Assembly (NCBI GenBank): GCA_023399815.1
Contig: JAEWOJ010000167.1
Span: 1 to 33,598, forward strand
Source: Pseudomonadota bacterium
Lineage (GTDB): Bacteria > Pseudomonadota > Gammaproteobacteria > Xanthomonadales > Xanthomonadaceae
DNA: 33,598 nt
Direction: 5' to 3'
Shown here: in pieces, positions 23,362 through 31,985 of the stretch
How the letters are laid out: each line of letters starts with the position of its first letter
Position numbering within the stretch: position 1 is the stretch's first letter
Notes under the pieces: generated by a model
Told to the model about the DNA's origin: nothing
What the model saw: only the letters and a program-made list of their open reading frames with translations
Database searches by the model: none
Made by a program: the position numbers and the translations under genes

Positions 23362-23868
23362 TCAGTGGGTGTGGTCGTGGTGGTGCCCGTCGGCCGCAAC
23401 CGGAGGGCCGGGCTCATCGTCGTGGCACAGGCTGCAGCCCTCGCTCCACACACTGTCGCCGTCCACGTAGTGTTCCTGCTTCCAGATCGGGCACTGGTGC
23501 TTGACCGCCTCGATCAGCTGCCGGCAGGCACGGAACGCCTCGTCGCGATGCGGGGTGCCGGCGGCGACGACCACCGCGACGTCGCCCACCGTCAGCCGGC
23601 CCTTGGCATGGGCCACGTACAGCTTCAGCTTCGGCCCGAACGCGGCCTGGACCTCGGCGGCCAGGCGCTGGAACTCGTTCAGCACCAGCGGCTCGAACAG
23701 GTCGTAGGTGATGCCCTGCACCCGTCGCCCCTGGTTGAGGTCGCGCACCTTGCCGATGAACACGTCGATGCCGCCGAAGCCCGGATCGGACACCGCCGCG
23801 ATGCCCTCGGCGGGGTCGATCGCCGCCTGGGCGCGGTCCACCACTTTTGCGATTGCCTGCGTGCCCAT
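23362..23868 (-). CDS. moaE: Molybdopterin synthase catalytic subunit MoaE with His/Cys-rich tail
   Basis: The protein has 168 residues. The MoaE core includes GGIDVFIGKVRDLNQGRRVQGITYDLFEPLVLNEF and the catalytic-site segment VKHQCPIWKQEHYVDG with the conserved lysines. It transfers sulfur from the MoaD thiocarboxylate to precursor Z (cPMP) to make molybdopterin. The last 24 residues (145-168) form an extra tail beginning CSLC and ending HHHDHTH, which could bind a metal ion. It begins 3 bp after the moaD stop. Confidence 0.93.
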   Translation of the reverse strand: MGTQAIAKVVDRAQAAIDPAEGIAAVSDPGFGGIDVFIGKVRDLNQGRRVQGITYDLFEPLVLNEFQRLAAEVQAAFGPKLKLYVAHAKGRLTVGDVAVVVAAGTPHRDEAFRACRQLIEAVKHQCPIWKQEHYVDGDSVWSEGCSLCHDDEPGPPVAADGHHHDHTH

Positions 23869-23871
23869 GGC

Positions 23872-24135
23872 TCAGCCCCCGCTCACCGGCGGCAGGATCG
23901 CCACCCGCCCGTCCTCGGGCAGGGCGTCACGATCGCGCAGCACGCGTTCCTGGTCGGCGAACGCCGAATAGTCCAGCAGGCCGGCGCGGAAACCGGGCCA
24001 GCGTGCCGGCAGCAGTTCGCGCAGCGCCTGGCGCAGGTCGCCCACGGTGTCGCCGGCCACGTCCACCGCGATCTCGCGGGTGGCATCCAGGTCGGAGAAC
24101 GCCCCGAACAACTGCAGGTTCACCTGTTTCGTCAT
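23872..24135 (-). CDS. moaD: Molybdopterin synthase sulfur-carrier subunit MoaD
   Basis: The protein has 87 residues with a beta-grasp fold and ends in ...ILPPVSGG. The C-terminal Gly-Gly is the site that is adenylylated and thiocarboxylated (by MoeB, not found in this window). The start overlaps the moeA stop (ATGA), and moaE follows within 3 bp, so both synthase subunits are made together. Confidence 0.93.
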   Translation of the reverse strand: MTKQVNLQLFGAFSDLDATREIAVDVAGDTVGDLRQALRELLPARWPGFRAGLLDYSAFADQERVLRDRDALPEDGRVAILPPVSGG

Positions 24136-25385
24136 GGCGTCCGGCCCTCCAGTCGCACCGGATCCAGATGGCCCCAGCCCTGTACCCGCACCGGCGTGCC
24201 GGCCACGGCAAGGTCGCCCTCGCCGTCCAGCACCACCCAGGCGTTGGCCTGCACCATGGACATCAGGCGGAACGATTCCTGGCCGGACAGCACGCGCGCG
24301 CTCAACCGGCCCTGCGCGTCCACCTCCACCCGCGCGCGGGCGTGGAAGCGCAGGCCCACCGGCTTGCGCACATCGGCCAGCAGCGGCAGCTGCAGCACCG
24401 GTTCCGGCGCCATGCCCAGCAGGCGCCGCAGCACCGGCTCGACGAAGAAGCGCTGGCCGACCGCCGCCGAGACAGGGTTGCCCGGCAGGCCGAAATACAG
24501 CGTGCCATCGGGCAGCACCGCGAACAGCAGCGGCTTGCCGGGGCGGATCGCCACCTTGTGGAAGACGATGCGCGCGCCGCGCGCCCGCAGCGCATCGGGA
24601 ATGAAGTCGTAGCGGCCCTGCGAGACCGCGCCGGTGCTGACCAGCACCCGCGCCCCGGCGGCCAGCGCCTGGTCGAGCACCGCGTCGAAGGCGGCCACGT
24701 CGTCGCCGACCGTGCCCTGCCACACCACCTCGGCGCCGGCGGCTTGCAGCCGGCCCACCAGGTAGGGCCGGTTGCTGTCGCGGATCTGCCCGGATTCCAG
24801 CGCCTGCGCCGGCTCGGTGACCAGTTCCTTGCCGGTGGCGATCACCGCCGCCTGCGGCCGCGCCACCACCGCCACCTCGCCCACGCCGATGGCGTACAGC
24901 AGGGTACGCGCATTGATGTCCAGCACCTGGCCGGCCTGCAGCACGCGCTCGCCTTCGCCCACGTCCTGCCCGCGCAAGCGCACATGCTGGCCGGGTTTCA
25001 CCACCGCGCGCAGGGCGATGCGGGTCGGCCGGCCGTCCTCGCTGGCGAGGATCTCGATCTGTTCGACCGGCACCACCGTATCCAGGCCGGCGGGCATGCG
25101 CGCGCCGGTCATGATTTCCCAGGCGCCCTGCCCGCCTTCGGCGCCGGGATCGCCCGCCGCCTGCCAGCCCTGCACGGCGAATTCGCTGCCGCTCTCGAAC
25201 GGCGTGCCGTTGGCGCGCAGCGCGAAGCCGTCCATCGCCGCGTTGTCGAACGGCGGCAGCGACTGACCGCTGACGATGTCGCTGGCCAGCGTGCGTCCGC
25301 CCGCCTGCTGCAACGCCAGCCGTTCGGCCGGCAGCGGCGCGGCCGCGTCCAGCAAGTGCCGCAGCGCTTCGCCGTAGGCGATCAT
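24132..25385 (-). CDS. moeA: Molybdopterin molybdenumtransferase MoeA
   Basis: The protein has 417 residues from ATG 25385. Features are LPPFDNAAMDGFAL (43-56, the MoeA N-terminal signature), the ATGKELV strand and the MoCF-binding domain with VSTGAVSQGRYDF and FGLPGNPVSAAV. MoeA inserts molybdenum into adenylylated molybdopterin. Its start overlaps the stop of the moaCB fusion and its stop overlaps the moaD start. Confidence 0.93.
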   Translation of the reverse strand: MIAYGEALRHLLDAAAPLPAERLALQQAGGRTLASDIVSGQSLPPFDNAAMDGFALRANGTPFESGSEFAVQGWQAAGDPGAEGGQGAWEIMTGARMPAGLDTVVPVEQIEILASEDGRPTRIALRAVVKPGQHVRLRGQDVGEGERVLQAGQVLDINARTLLYAIGVGEVAVVARPQAAVIATGKELVTEPAQALESGQIRDSNRPYLVGRLQAAGAEVVWQGTVGDDVAAFDAVLDQALAAGARVLVSTGAVSQGRYDFIPDALRARGARIVFHKVAIRPGKPLLFAVLPDGTLYFGLPGNPVSAAVGQRFFVEPVLRRLLGMAPEPVLQLPLLADVRKPVGLRFHARARVEVDAQGRLSARVLSGQESFRLMSMVQANAWVVLDGEGDLAVAGTPVRVQGWGHLDPVRLEGRTP

Positions 25386-26413
25386 GCCGCGCTCCCGTGG
25401 CCGTGGCCGTGGTCGCCGCCCGCGGCCATCGCCAGCGCGTGGCCCAGCACCGGCGCCAGGATGTCCAGGCACTGTGCAGCCGCGCGCGGGCTGCCAGGCA
25501 GCGCGAACACCAGCATCCCGCCCAGCTGCACCACCTCGGCGCGGCTGAGCCAGGCCAGCGGCGTGTGCTGGGCGCTCAGCGCCCGCACCATCTGCGCCAG
25601 GCCATGCACCGGGCGTGCATTCAGCGAACGCAGCGCTTCCGGGGTCAGGTCGCGCGGGCCCAGTCCGGTGCCGCCGGTGCACAGGCACAGGCGCACGCCG
25701 GCCTCGGCCAGCGCACGCAGGCGCCCGGCCAGCGGTTCGATGCCGTCGGGCAGCACGTCGGCGCTGACCACCTCGCCTCCCAGCTTCTGCAGTCCGGCCA
25801 CCAGCCGGGGGCCGGATTCATCGGCATAGGCGCCTTCGCTGGCGCGGTCGCTCAGGGTCAGCACCGCGCAGATCGCGCCGTCCAGGCCCTTCGGTGGGCG
25901 CGGCTTGAAGCGCTCGCGCTCGGCCTCGTCCATGCCCTCGGGATGCAGCCACAGGCCACGCTTGCCGCCTTCCTTGAACAGCAGGCGGATGCCTTCGATG
26001 CGCAGCGCCGGCTCGACCGGCTTGCTCAGGTCGTACAGGGTCAGCAAGGCGGCGTTGACGCCGGCCAAGGCCTCCATCTCCACGCCCGTGCGTGCCTCGC
26101 TGGCGCACTCGCACCACACGCGGATCGCCTGCCGTTCCGGCACCGGCGCGCAGAACACCTGCACCAGTTCCAGCGGCAGCGGGTGGCACAGCGGCATCAG
26201 CATCGAGGCCATCTTCGCGCCCTGCAGGCCGGCGATCTCGGCCATCACCAGCGCATCGCCCTTGGGCAGGCGGCGCTCGACGATCAGCGGATAGGCCACC
26301 GGCCCGGCATGCAGTTCGCCTGCCGCCACCGCGCGGCGGCGGGTGATGCGCTTGTCGCGGACATCGGCCATGTGGAAGGCCGCGTTCAATTCCCCGCTCA
26401 TCGTGTTGCTCAT
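25382..26413 (-). CDS. moaCB: Bifunctional MoaC-MoaB fusion
   Basis: The protein has 343 residues from ATG 26413; an in-frame ATG at 26401 is possible. Residues 1-155 form MoaC (MADVRDKRITRR, RLPKGDALVMAEIAGLQGAKMASMLMPLCHPLPLELV), the cyclic pyranopterin monophosphate synthase that acts with MoaA. Residues about 175-330 form a MogA/MoaB domain (VLTLSDRASEGAYADESG, CTGGTGLGPRDLTPEAL) for molybdopterin adenylylation. Similar fusions occur in Xanthomonadaceae. The C-terminus ends GGDHGHGHGSAA, a His-rich tail. The start overlaps the moaA stop. Confidence 0.92.
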   Translation of the reverse strand: MSNTMSGELNAAFHMADVRDKRITRRRAVAAGELHAGPVAYPLIVERRLPKGDALVMAEIAGLQGAKMASMLMPLCHPLPLELVQVFCAPVPERQAIRVWCECASEARTGVEMEALAGVNAALLTLYDLSKPVEPALRIEGIRLLFKEGGKRGLWLHPEGMDEAERERFKPRPPKGLDGAICAVLTLSDRASEGAYADESGPRLVAGLQKLGGEVVSADVLPDGIEPLAGRLRALAEAGVRLCLCTGGTGLGPRDLTPEALRSLNARPVHGLAQMVRALSAQHTPLAWLSRAEVVQLGGMLVFALPGSPRAAAQCLDILAPVLGHALAMAAGGDHGHGHGSAA

Positions 26414-27453
26414 CCTCCGATCGAGGCCAGGTGCGGGGTCAGCCCGGTCTGGCCCTGGTGCAAGCCATGCCCGGCCGCTTTCAGGCCGAGCTGGGTGGTG
26501 ATGCGCGCCAGCAGCGCATCGTGGTCGTCGTCGGACTGCAGCAGCGGCCGCAGCGGCACGCCGAAGTCGCCGAACAGGCACAGCCGCAGGTCGCCCCGGG
26601 CGGTGACGCGCAGGCGGTTGCAGCCCTTGCAGAAATCGCGCGAGTACGGCGCGATGATGCCGATGCTGCCGCGATGGTCCGGATGGCCGAACTCGCGCGC
26701 CGGGCCGGCATCGGCCGCACGCGGACGCTCGCGCCAGCCGGCGGCCAGCAGCTGCTCGATCATGTGGTCGGCGCGCAGGTGGTGGCGCTGGAAATAGGCT
26801 TCGTTCTCGCCGGTGCGCATCAGTTCGATGAAGCGCACGCTGAAGGGACGCTCGCGCAGGAAATCCATCCACTGCGGCAGTTCGTCGTCGTTGAGGCCGC
26901 GCAGCAGCACCGCGTTGAGCTTGATCGACGCCAGGCCCAGGGCCTGCGCCAGGGCCAGGCCCTGCTCGATCTCCGGCAGCCGGTCGTGCCCGGTGATGGC
27001 GTGGAAACGCTCGCGCTGCAGGCTGTCCACGCTCACGTTCAGCGCGGTCAGGCCAGCGCGGTGCCAACCGGGCAGGCGCCGCGGCAGCAGGGTGCCGTTG
27101 GTGGTGATGGCCACCTTGCGGATGCCGGGCACCTGCGCCACGGTGGCGATGATCTCCGCCAGGTCCTTGCGCAGGCTCGGCTCGCCGCCGGTCAGGCGGA
27201 TCTTGCTCATGCCCAGCGCGGCGAAGGCCCGTACCAGCCGGGCGATCTCGTCCACCTGCAGGAAGCGCGGCCGGCCGTCGGCCTGGTAGCCGTCGGGCAG
27301 GCAGTAGCTGCAACGGAAGTTGCACGCTTCGGTCAGCGACAGGCGCAGGTACGGAAAGCTGCGCCCGAAACCGTCGACGAGTTGGCGCCGGGGCGGCGCC
27401 AACCGGATTATTTCAGTGGCGGCCCGGGTCGCCGGAACGAGTTCAGCGGACAT
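26410..27453 (-). CDS. moaA: GTP 3',8-cyclase MoaA
   Basis: The protein has 347 residues. The radical SAM motif is C44-x3-C48-x2-C51 (ACNFRCSYC), with LTGGEPSLRKDL. The second cluster is held by C275-x2-C278-x13-C292 (DFCKGCNRLRVTARGDLRLC). The protein ends in Gly-Gly, needed for function in this family. With MoaC it converts GTP to cyclic pyranopterin monophosphate. It lies 36 bp after the FdhF/YdeP-type gene. Confidence 0.95.
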   Translation of the reverse strand: MSAELVPATRAATEIIRLAPPRRQLVDGFGRSFPYLRLSLTEACNFRCSYCLPDGYQADGRPRFLQVDEIARLVRAFAALGMSKIRLTGGEPSLRKDLAEIIATVAQVPGIRKVAITTNGTLLPRRLPGWHRAGLTALNVSVDSLQRERFHAITGHDRLPEIEQGLALAQALGLASIKLNAVLLRGLNDDELPQWMDFLRERPFSVRFIELMRTGENEAYFQRHHLRADHMIEQLLAAGWRERPRAADAGPAREFGHPDHRGSIGIIAPYSRDFCKGCNRLRVTARGDLRLCLFGDFGVPLRPLLQSDDDHDALLARITTQLGLKAAGHGLHQGQTGLTPHLASIGG

Positions 27454-27489
27454 GTTCGACTGCTCCTGGCGAAGGTCTGCCTGTCGCCC

Positions 27490-29763
27490 TTACTGCGGGA
27501 TGACCACCCTGACGGGGATGGACTTCGCCGCCGGCGTACCGCTGATGCGGTCATAGTAGTCCAGCGGCAACAGCGGATTGAGCTCCGGGTAGTAGCCGGC
27601 GATCGCGCCGCGCGGCATCGGGTAGTCGAGGACCGTCAGCCCGTCGACGCGACGCGGCACGCCATCGCTGGAGATGGTCTCGAGGCTGACCAGCCCTTCC
27701 TTGCCGATGCCGCGCGCCACCCGGTCTTCCAGGTTCATGAAAAGGATCATCCGGTCGTTGTAGACGCCGCGGTAGCGGTCGTTGTAGCTGTAGATCGTGG
27801 TGTTGTACTGGTCGTGCGAGCGGACGGTCGCCAGCCGCAGCATGGCCGGGTCCTCGACCACGTCGTTCACCTCCAGCCCGGGCATCACCAGGATGTTCGC
27901 CTTGCCGTTCGGTGTCGGCCAGACCCGGCGGCGCGGCGGGATGTCCAGGTGGAACCCGCGGGGATTCTGGATGCGCTCGTTGAACCCGCTGTAGATGTCC
28001 GGGTAGACCGCGGCGATCAGGTCGCGGATCCGGTCGTAGTCGTGCATGCACGCCGCCCAGTCCACCTTGCTGCCGGGGAGGGTCGCCATCGCCATGCGGC
28101 AGACGATCTCCACCTCGGGCAGGACGTCGCCGCTCACCGGCTCGAGGACGCCGCGCGAAGCGGTCACGTTGGACATCGCGTCCTCGATGGTGATGAACTG
28201 CTCGCCCAGGGGCGTGCGGATCCATTCCGACCGGGCCACCACCGGCAGGATCAGCGCCTCGCGCCCATGCACCAGGTGGCCGCGGTTGAGCTTGGTCGCG
28301 ACACCGACGCTCAGCTGCAGGTTCCGCATCGCGGCGTAGGCGCGCTCCGTGTCCGGGACCGCATGGATGAAGTTGCCGCCCATGCCGATGAAGACCTTGG
28401 CCGTGCCTTCCAGCATCGCCTCGATCGACTCCACCACGTGGTGCCCGTGCCCGCGCGGCGGCTCGAAGCCGAACACATCGCGCACGCGGTCCAGGTAAGG
28501 CTGCGAGGGCTTCTCGTCGATGCCGACGGTGCGGTCGCCCTGCACGTTGGAGTGGCCGCGGATCGGCGCGATGCCCGCGCCCGGCTTGCCGAAGTTGCCG
28601 CGCAGCATCAGCAGGTTCGCCACCTGCTGGAGCAGGCGCGAGCCCTGCTGGTGCTGGGTCAGGCCCATGCCGTAGCAGATGATCGTGGCGCGCGAACGGA
28701 TGTAGATCTCGGCGCAGCGCCGGATCTGCTCCTCCTTGATGCCCGAGATCCGGACGATGTCGCTCCAGTCCTGCGCCATCACGTCCTCGCGCAGGGCTTC
28801 CAGCCCCACGACGTGCTCGGCCAGGAATTCATGGTCGAGCACCGTCTCGCCGTTGGCCTCGCGCTCGAACATGACCTTCATCATGCCCTTGATCAGCGCC
28901 AGGTCGCCGCCGATCCTGATGTGCACGAATTCGCTGGAAATCTCGGTGGAGCCGAACGTCGCCATCTGGACCACGTCCTGCGGCTCGGCAAACCGGATCA
29001 GCGCCCGCTCCGGCATCGGATTGACCGCCACGATCGGCACCTTCCGCTTCCTGGCCTCCACCAGGTTGCTCATCATGCGCGGCGAGTTCGTGCCGGTGTT
29101 CTGGCCGATGACGAAGATCGCCTCGGCGTGCTCGAAGTCATCGAGCACGATCGTGCCCTTGCCGACGCCGATCGCCGGGGGAAGCCCGCGGCTGGTCGGC
29201 TCGTGGCACATGTTCGAGCAGTCCGGGAAGTTGTTGGTGCCGAACTCGCGCACGAAGATCGAATACAGGAAGGCCGCCTCGTTGGGCGTGCGGCCCGAGG
29301 TGTAGAACTCGGCCTGGTGCGGACTGTCCAGCGCCTGCAGATGGCGGCCGATCGTCGCGAACGCCTCGTCCCAACTGCACGGAACGTAGTGGTCCGTGGC
29401 CGCGTCGTAGCGCATCGGCTCGGTCAGCCGCCCCTGCATCTCCAGCCAGTAGTCGGACTGCGCCATCAGTTCGGCGACGGTGTGCTGGGCGAAGAACTCG
29501 CGCGACGCCCGATGCTGGGTCGCTTCCCAGGCCAATGCCTTCGCTCCGTTCTCGCAGAACTCCAGCTTCTTGGTGTGGTCAGCATCGGGGAACGCGCAGC
29601 TCGGGCACTTGAAGCCGCCCGGCTGGTTCATCGCCAGGAGCGCCTTCGAGCCCTTGGTGATGACGCTCTGCTGCATCAGCACCTTGGCGGTCGCGCCCGC
29701 CGCTCCCCAGCCGCCGGCAGGATGATCGTAGGCTTTGTAGCGGGGCGGCTTCTGCTCAGTCAT
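27490..29763 (-). CDS. FdhF/YdeP-family molybdopterin oxidoreductase
   Basis: The protein has 757 residues from ATG 29763. The N-terminus has CPSC (C53, C56) in GGFKCPSCAFPD, the reduced Cys pattern of the YdeP subgroup rather than a full four-Cys Fe-S site. The segment CSNMCHEPTS places Cys186-His187 where formate dehydrogenase H has selenocysteine-His, fitting a Mo ligand. The rest follows the DMSO reductase superfamily, with a C-terminal dinucleotide-binding domain (TPNGKANILV, YNDRYRGVYNDR). It would use bis-MGD. The substrate is uncertain: formate-dehydrogenase-like proteins of this group include acid-stress proteins of unknown reaction. First gene of the minus-strand directon and divergent from fdhD. 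Confidence 0.9.
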   Translation of the reverse strand: MTEQKPPRYKAYDHPAGGWGAAGATAKVLMQQSVITKGSKALLAMNQPGGFKCPSCAFPDADHTKKLEFCENGAKALAWEATQHRASREFFAQHTVAELMAQSDYWLEMQGRLTEPMRYDAATDHYVPCSWDEAFATIGRHLQALDSPHQAEFYTSGRTPNEAAFLYSIFVREFGTNNFPDCSNMCHEPTSRGLPPAIGVGKGTIVLDDFEHAEAIFVIGQNTGTNSPRMMSNLVEARKRKVPIVAVNPMPERALIRFAEPQDVVQMATFGSTEISSEFVHIRIGGDLALIKGMMKVMFEREANGETVLDHEFLAEHVVGLEALREDVMAQDWSDIVRISGIKEEQIRRCAEIYIRSRATIICYGMGLTQHQQGSRLLQQVANLLMLRGNFGKPGAGIAPIRGHSNVQGDRTVGIDEKPSQPYLDRVRDVFGFEPPRGHGHHVVESIEAMLEGTAKVFIGMGGNFIHAVPDTERAYAAMRNLQLSVGVATKLNRGHLVHGREALILPVVARSEWIRTPLGEQFITIEDAMSNVTASRGVLEPVSGDVLPEVEIVCRMAMATLPGSKVDWAACMHDYDRIRDLIAAVYPDIYSGFNERIQNPRGFHLDIPPRRRVWPTPNGKANILVMPGLEVNDVVEDPAMLRLATVRSHDQYNTTIYSYNDRYRGVYNDRMILFMNLEDRVARGIGKEGLVSLETISSDGVPRRVDGLTVLDYPMPRGAIAGYYPELNPLLPLDYYDRISGTPAAKSIPVRVVIPQ

Positions 29764-30142
29764 GGCGTGGCACTCGGGGACACGGGTTCGCGGGGTCGTG
29801 CATAAAGTTAACCATGCAACGTCGAGCGCTTCCACGGACAGTATGTCGTGTTTCCAGGACAGCACGTCCAACCATTCGACCTGCGCGCTGGACGACGCAC
29901 TTGCAGCGGCAGTCGAGCGTCCACCTCGACCGGATCGCCGATGATCGAATCGTCACGCAGGCATCACATGCGTTGGACGAATCCATCGGGCTGCCCCTGT
30001 TTGCCGCGTGGCGGAAGCGGGAAACGCCACCATCGGCCTCCGCCGGCCAAACTGTCCACGCCAGGCTCCCAAGCCGTCCATCCCTGTGGATTGGCCGCTT
30101 CCGGCACGGCCCGGGCAGCGGTTTGGGCTATTCTCCGGCCAG
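29764..30142. promoter_or_regulatory. Divergent promoter region between the FdhF/YdeP gene and fdhD
   Basis: About 380 bp contain no convincing gene. On the minus strand an AT-rich patch at 29800-29813 reads TGGTTAACTTTATGCA, keeping the GG-N10-GC core of a sigma-54 promoter, or alternatively a sigma-70 -10 (TTAACT) 17 bp from TGGAAG. It would place the transcript start about 25 bp before the FdhF/YdeP start codon. On the plus strand GGCACGGCCCGGGC at 30103-30116 also has GG-N10-GC, but in a very GC-rich context where it may arise by chance. Confidence 0.3.
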
Positions 30143-31054
30143 ATGGAGAAGCCGAACGCCGCCCCATCGCGAACAGCCAGCCAGGTCGCCGCCCCGATGT
30201 CCGAAGCTCACGCTCCCGCCGCCGAGATGCCCCAGGGCATCGTGGGCCGGCACACGATCCGTTGGCGTAGCGGCCAGCGCAGCGCGATCGTCGACAGCGT
30301 CGCCGAAGAAGTCCCGATCGCCATGGTCTACAACGGGATTCCCTTCTCGGTGATGATGGCCAGCCCCTCGGACCTGGAGGATTTCGCGCTCGGCTTCTCG
30401 ATGAGCGAAGGCCTGGTCCGGCACCCGTCGGAACTGACCGGGGTGACGGTGCAGCCCTGCCTGGAAGGCATCGAGCTGCTGATGCAGGTCTCGGACGAGG
30501 CGCCGGCCGCATCGCTGGCGCCGGATGCCGGCAGGGCCCTGCCGGGACGCAGCGGCTGCGGGATCTGTGGCGCGAGCCGGCTGGAGGAGGTCATGCGGAT
30601 GCCGCCTCCCATCGAGCGGCCCTCCACCTTCCCCGCCGCGTCGCTGCGGTTCGCCCTGGACTCCCTGAATCGGCTGCAGCCCATGAACGCAGTGGCGGGC
30701 TCCACCCACGCGGCCGCATGGGTACGGGCAGACGGCGAGATCCTGCTGGTCCGCGAGGACGTGGGCAGGCACAACGCGCTGGACAAGCTGGCCGGCGCGA
30801 TGCGGCGGGGCTCCCACGCCACGGACAATGGCCTGCTCCTGATCTCCAGCCGTGCCAGCTATGAAATGGTGAGCAAGGCGGCCCACGCGGGAATGGCGGT
30901 CGTGGCGGCCGTGTCGGCTCCGACCGCGCTGGCCATCGACCTGGCCAAGGCCTCCGGCATCTGCCTGATCGGGTTCGCGCGGCACAACGGATTCAACATC
31001 TATTCCCACCCCGAACGATTGCTGGGCATGGAGCCCGGCCACGGCGTCGCGTGA
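30143..31054 (+). CDS. fdhD: Formate dehydrogenase accessory sulfurtransferase FdhD
   Basis: The protein has 303 residues from ATG 30143; ATG 30197 is an alternative that removes 18 residues. The catalytic loop is SGCGICGAS (Cys139, Cys142). Conserved parts are EEVPIAMVYNGIPFSVMMASPSDLEDFALGFSMSEGL near the N-terminus and VREDVGRHNALDKLAGAMRRG, SSRASYEMVSKAA, SAPTALAIDLA later. FdhD passes sulfur from a cysteine desulfurase to the bis-MGD cofactor of formate dehydrogenases. Its position next to the FdhF/YdeP gene supports that enzyme as its client. Confidence 0.93.
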   Translation: MEKPNAAPSRTASQVAAPMSEAHAPAAEMPQGIVGRHTIRWRSGQRSAIVDSVAEEVPIAMVYNGIPFSVMMASPSDLEDFALGFSMSEGLVRHPSELTGVTVQPCLEGIELLMQVSDEAPAASLAPDAGRALPGRSGCGICGASRLEEVMRMPPPIERPSTFPAASLRFALDSLNRLQPMNAVAGSTHAAAWVRADGEILLVREDVGRHNALDKLAGAMRRGSHATDNGLLLISSRASYEMVSKAAHAGMAVVAAVSAPTALAIDLAKASGICLIGFARHNGFNIYSHPERLLGMEPGHGVA

Positions 31055-31112
31055 GGGCTTGCCGCACCCCGGCGTCCCCGCGTTCCCATCCGCCACCCTC
31101 GAGGATCTGACC

Positions 31113-31316
31113 ATGCCCCCGGAATGTTTTGACCTCTACACCAATCCGAGCCGCCCCACGCTCGCCCTCTACGTGCGCAAGGGCGCCGGCCTCCCCGACC
31201 TGGCCGATCCTTCGAACTGGACGCTGGAAGGCGAGATCTGGTCGAACGAGATTCCTCCCGACACGCTCAAGGAGCTGGAGGCAAACGGCCATGTCTTCCA
31301 GGAACTGGGAGCCTGA
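31113..31316 (+). CDS. Small conserved-looking protein between fdhD and mobA
   Basis: The protein has 67 residues from ATG 31113, preceded by GAGG at about 8 bp. The sequence is soluble and ordered-looking: PPECFDLYTNPSRPTLALYV, then GLPDLADPSNWTLEGEIW, then an acidic end with PPDTLKELEANGHVF. I do not recognise a named family. It lies 58 bp after fdhD and 21 bp before mobA, so it is probably part of the same operon and may help molybdoenzyme maturation; that is inference. Confidence 0.7.
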   Translation: MPPECFDLYTNPSRPTLALYVRKGAGLPDLADPSNWTLEGEIWSNEIPPDTLKELEANGHVFQELGA

Positions 31317-31337
31317 CGGGCAGCATTGCCGATCGCC

Positions 31338-31985
31338 ATGAACCGATCACCTTCCCCCCTGAATGGGCTGATCCTGGCTGGCGGGGAAAGCCGGCGCATG
31401 CGCAGCGACAAGTCCTACATCCAGTACCAGGGCCAGTCCCAGCTGCAGCGGGCGTATTCGCTCCTGGCTCCCCTGGTCGATCAGTGCTACGTCTCGATCC
31501 GCGCGACCCAGCAACCCGATCCGCTGCGCTCGACGTTTCCCTGCATCGTTGATGTCCCGGGCTGCGAGGGCCCCGCCGCGGGCCTGCTTGCCGCGCAGCG
31601 CAGCCGGCCCGATGCCGGCTGGCTGGTCGTAGCCTGCGATCTGCCGCTGCTGGACCAAGCGACGCTGGAGACCTTGATCGCCGCCCGGTTCGTCGCCGGC
31701 GACGTGACCCTGTACGGCGGATTCCCGGACGCCAGGCCGGAACCCCTTTGTGCGATATGGGAAGCCTCGTCGGCCGGGGCCATCGAGGATTCCCTCGTGC
31801 GGGGCAATGGAAGCTTCCAGCAGGCGCTGAAAGGCCTTCGGGTCAGGCTGCTGGAGATCGACGCCCATTCGGCGCTCACCAATGTCAATACGCCGACCGA
31901 TGTTCAACGGGCGCGACAGGCTCTGGCGGAAAGCGCCTCCAGCCAAGACGATGCGCGCGGCCCGGCCGCAGACCCCGCCTTGTAA
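31338..31985 (+). CDS. mobA: Molybdenum cofactor guanylyltransferase MobA
   Basis: The protein has 215 residues from ATG 31338; a TTG 12 bp upstream is less likely. The nucleotide-binding motif LILAGGESRRM is at 11-21 and WLVVACDLPLL holds the metal-binding Asp. RPEPLCAIWE and VNTPTDVQRARQAL complete the family pattern. MobA adds GMP to Mo-molybdopterin to give bis-MGD, the cofactor needed by the divergent FdhF/YdeP enzyme. Last gene of the plus-strand fdhD operon. Confidence 0.92.
   Translation: MNRSPSPLNGLILAGGESRRMRSDKSYIQYQGQSQLQRAYSLLAPLVDQCYVSIRATQQPDPLRSTFPCIVDVPGCEGPAAGLLAAQRSRPDAGWLVVACDLPLLDQATLETLIAARFVAGDVTLYGGFPDARPEPLCAIWEASSAGAIEDSLVRGNGSFQQALKGLRVRLLEIDAHSALTNVNTPTDVQRARQALAESASSQDDARGPAADPAL

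Noticed and set aside
26431..29805. A 1124-codon open frame on the plus strand
   Set aside because: It is antisense to moaA and the FdhF/YdeP gene, which have clear motifs; composition bias explains it.
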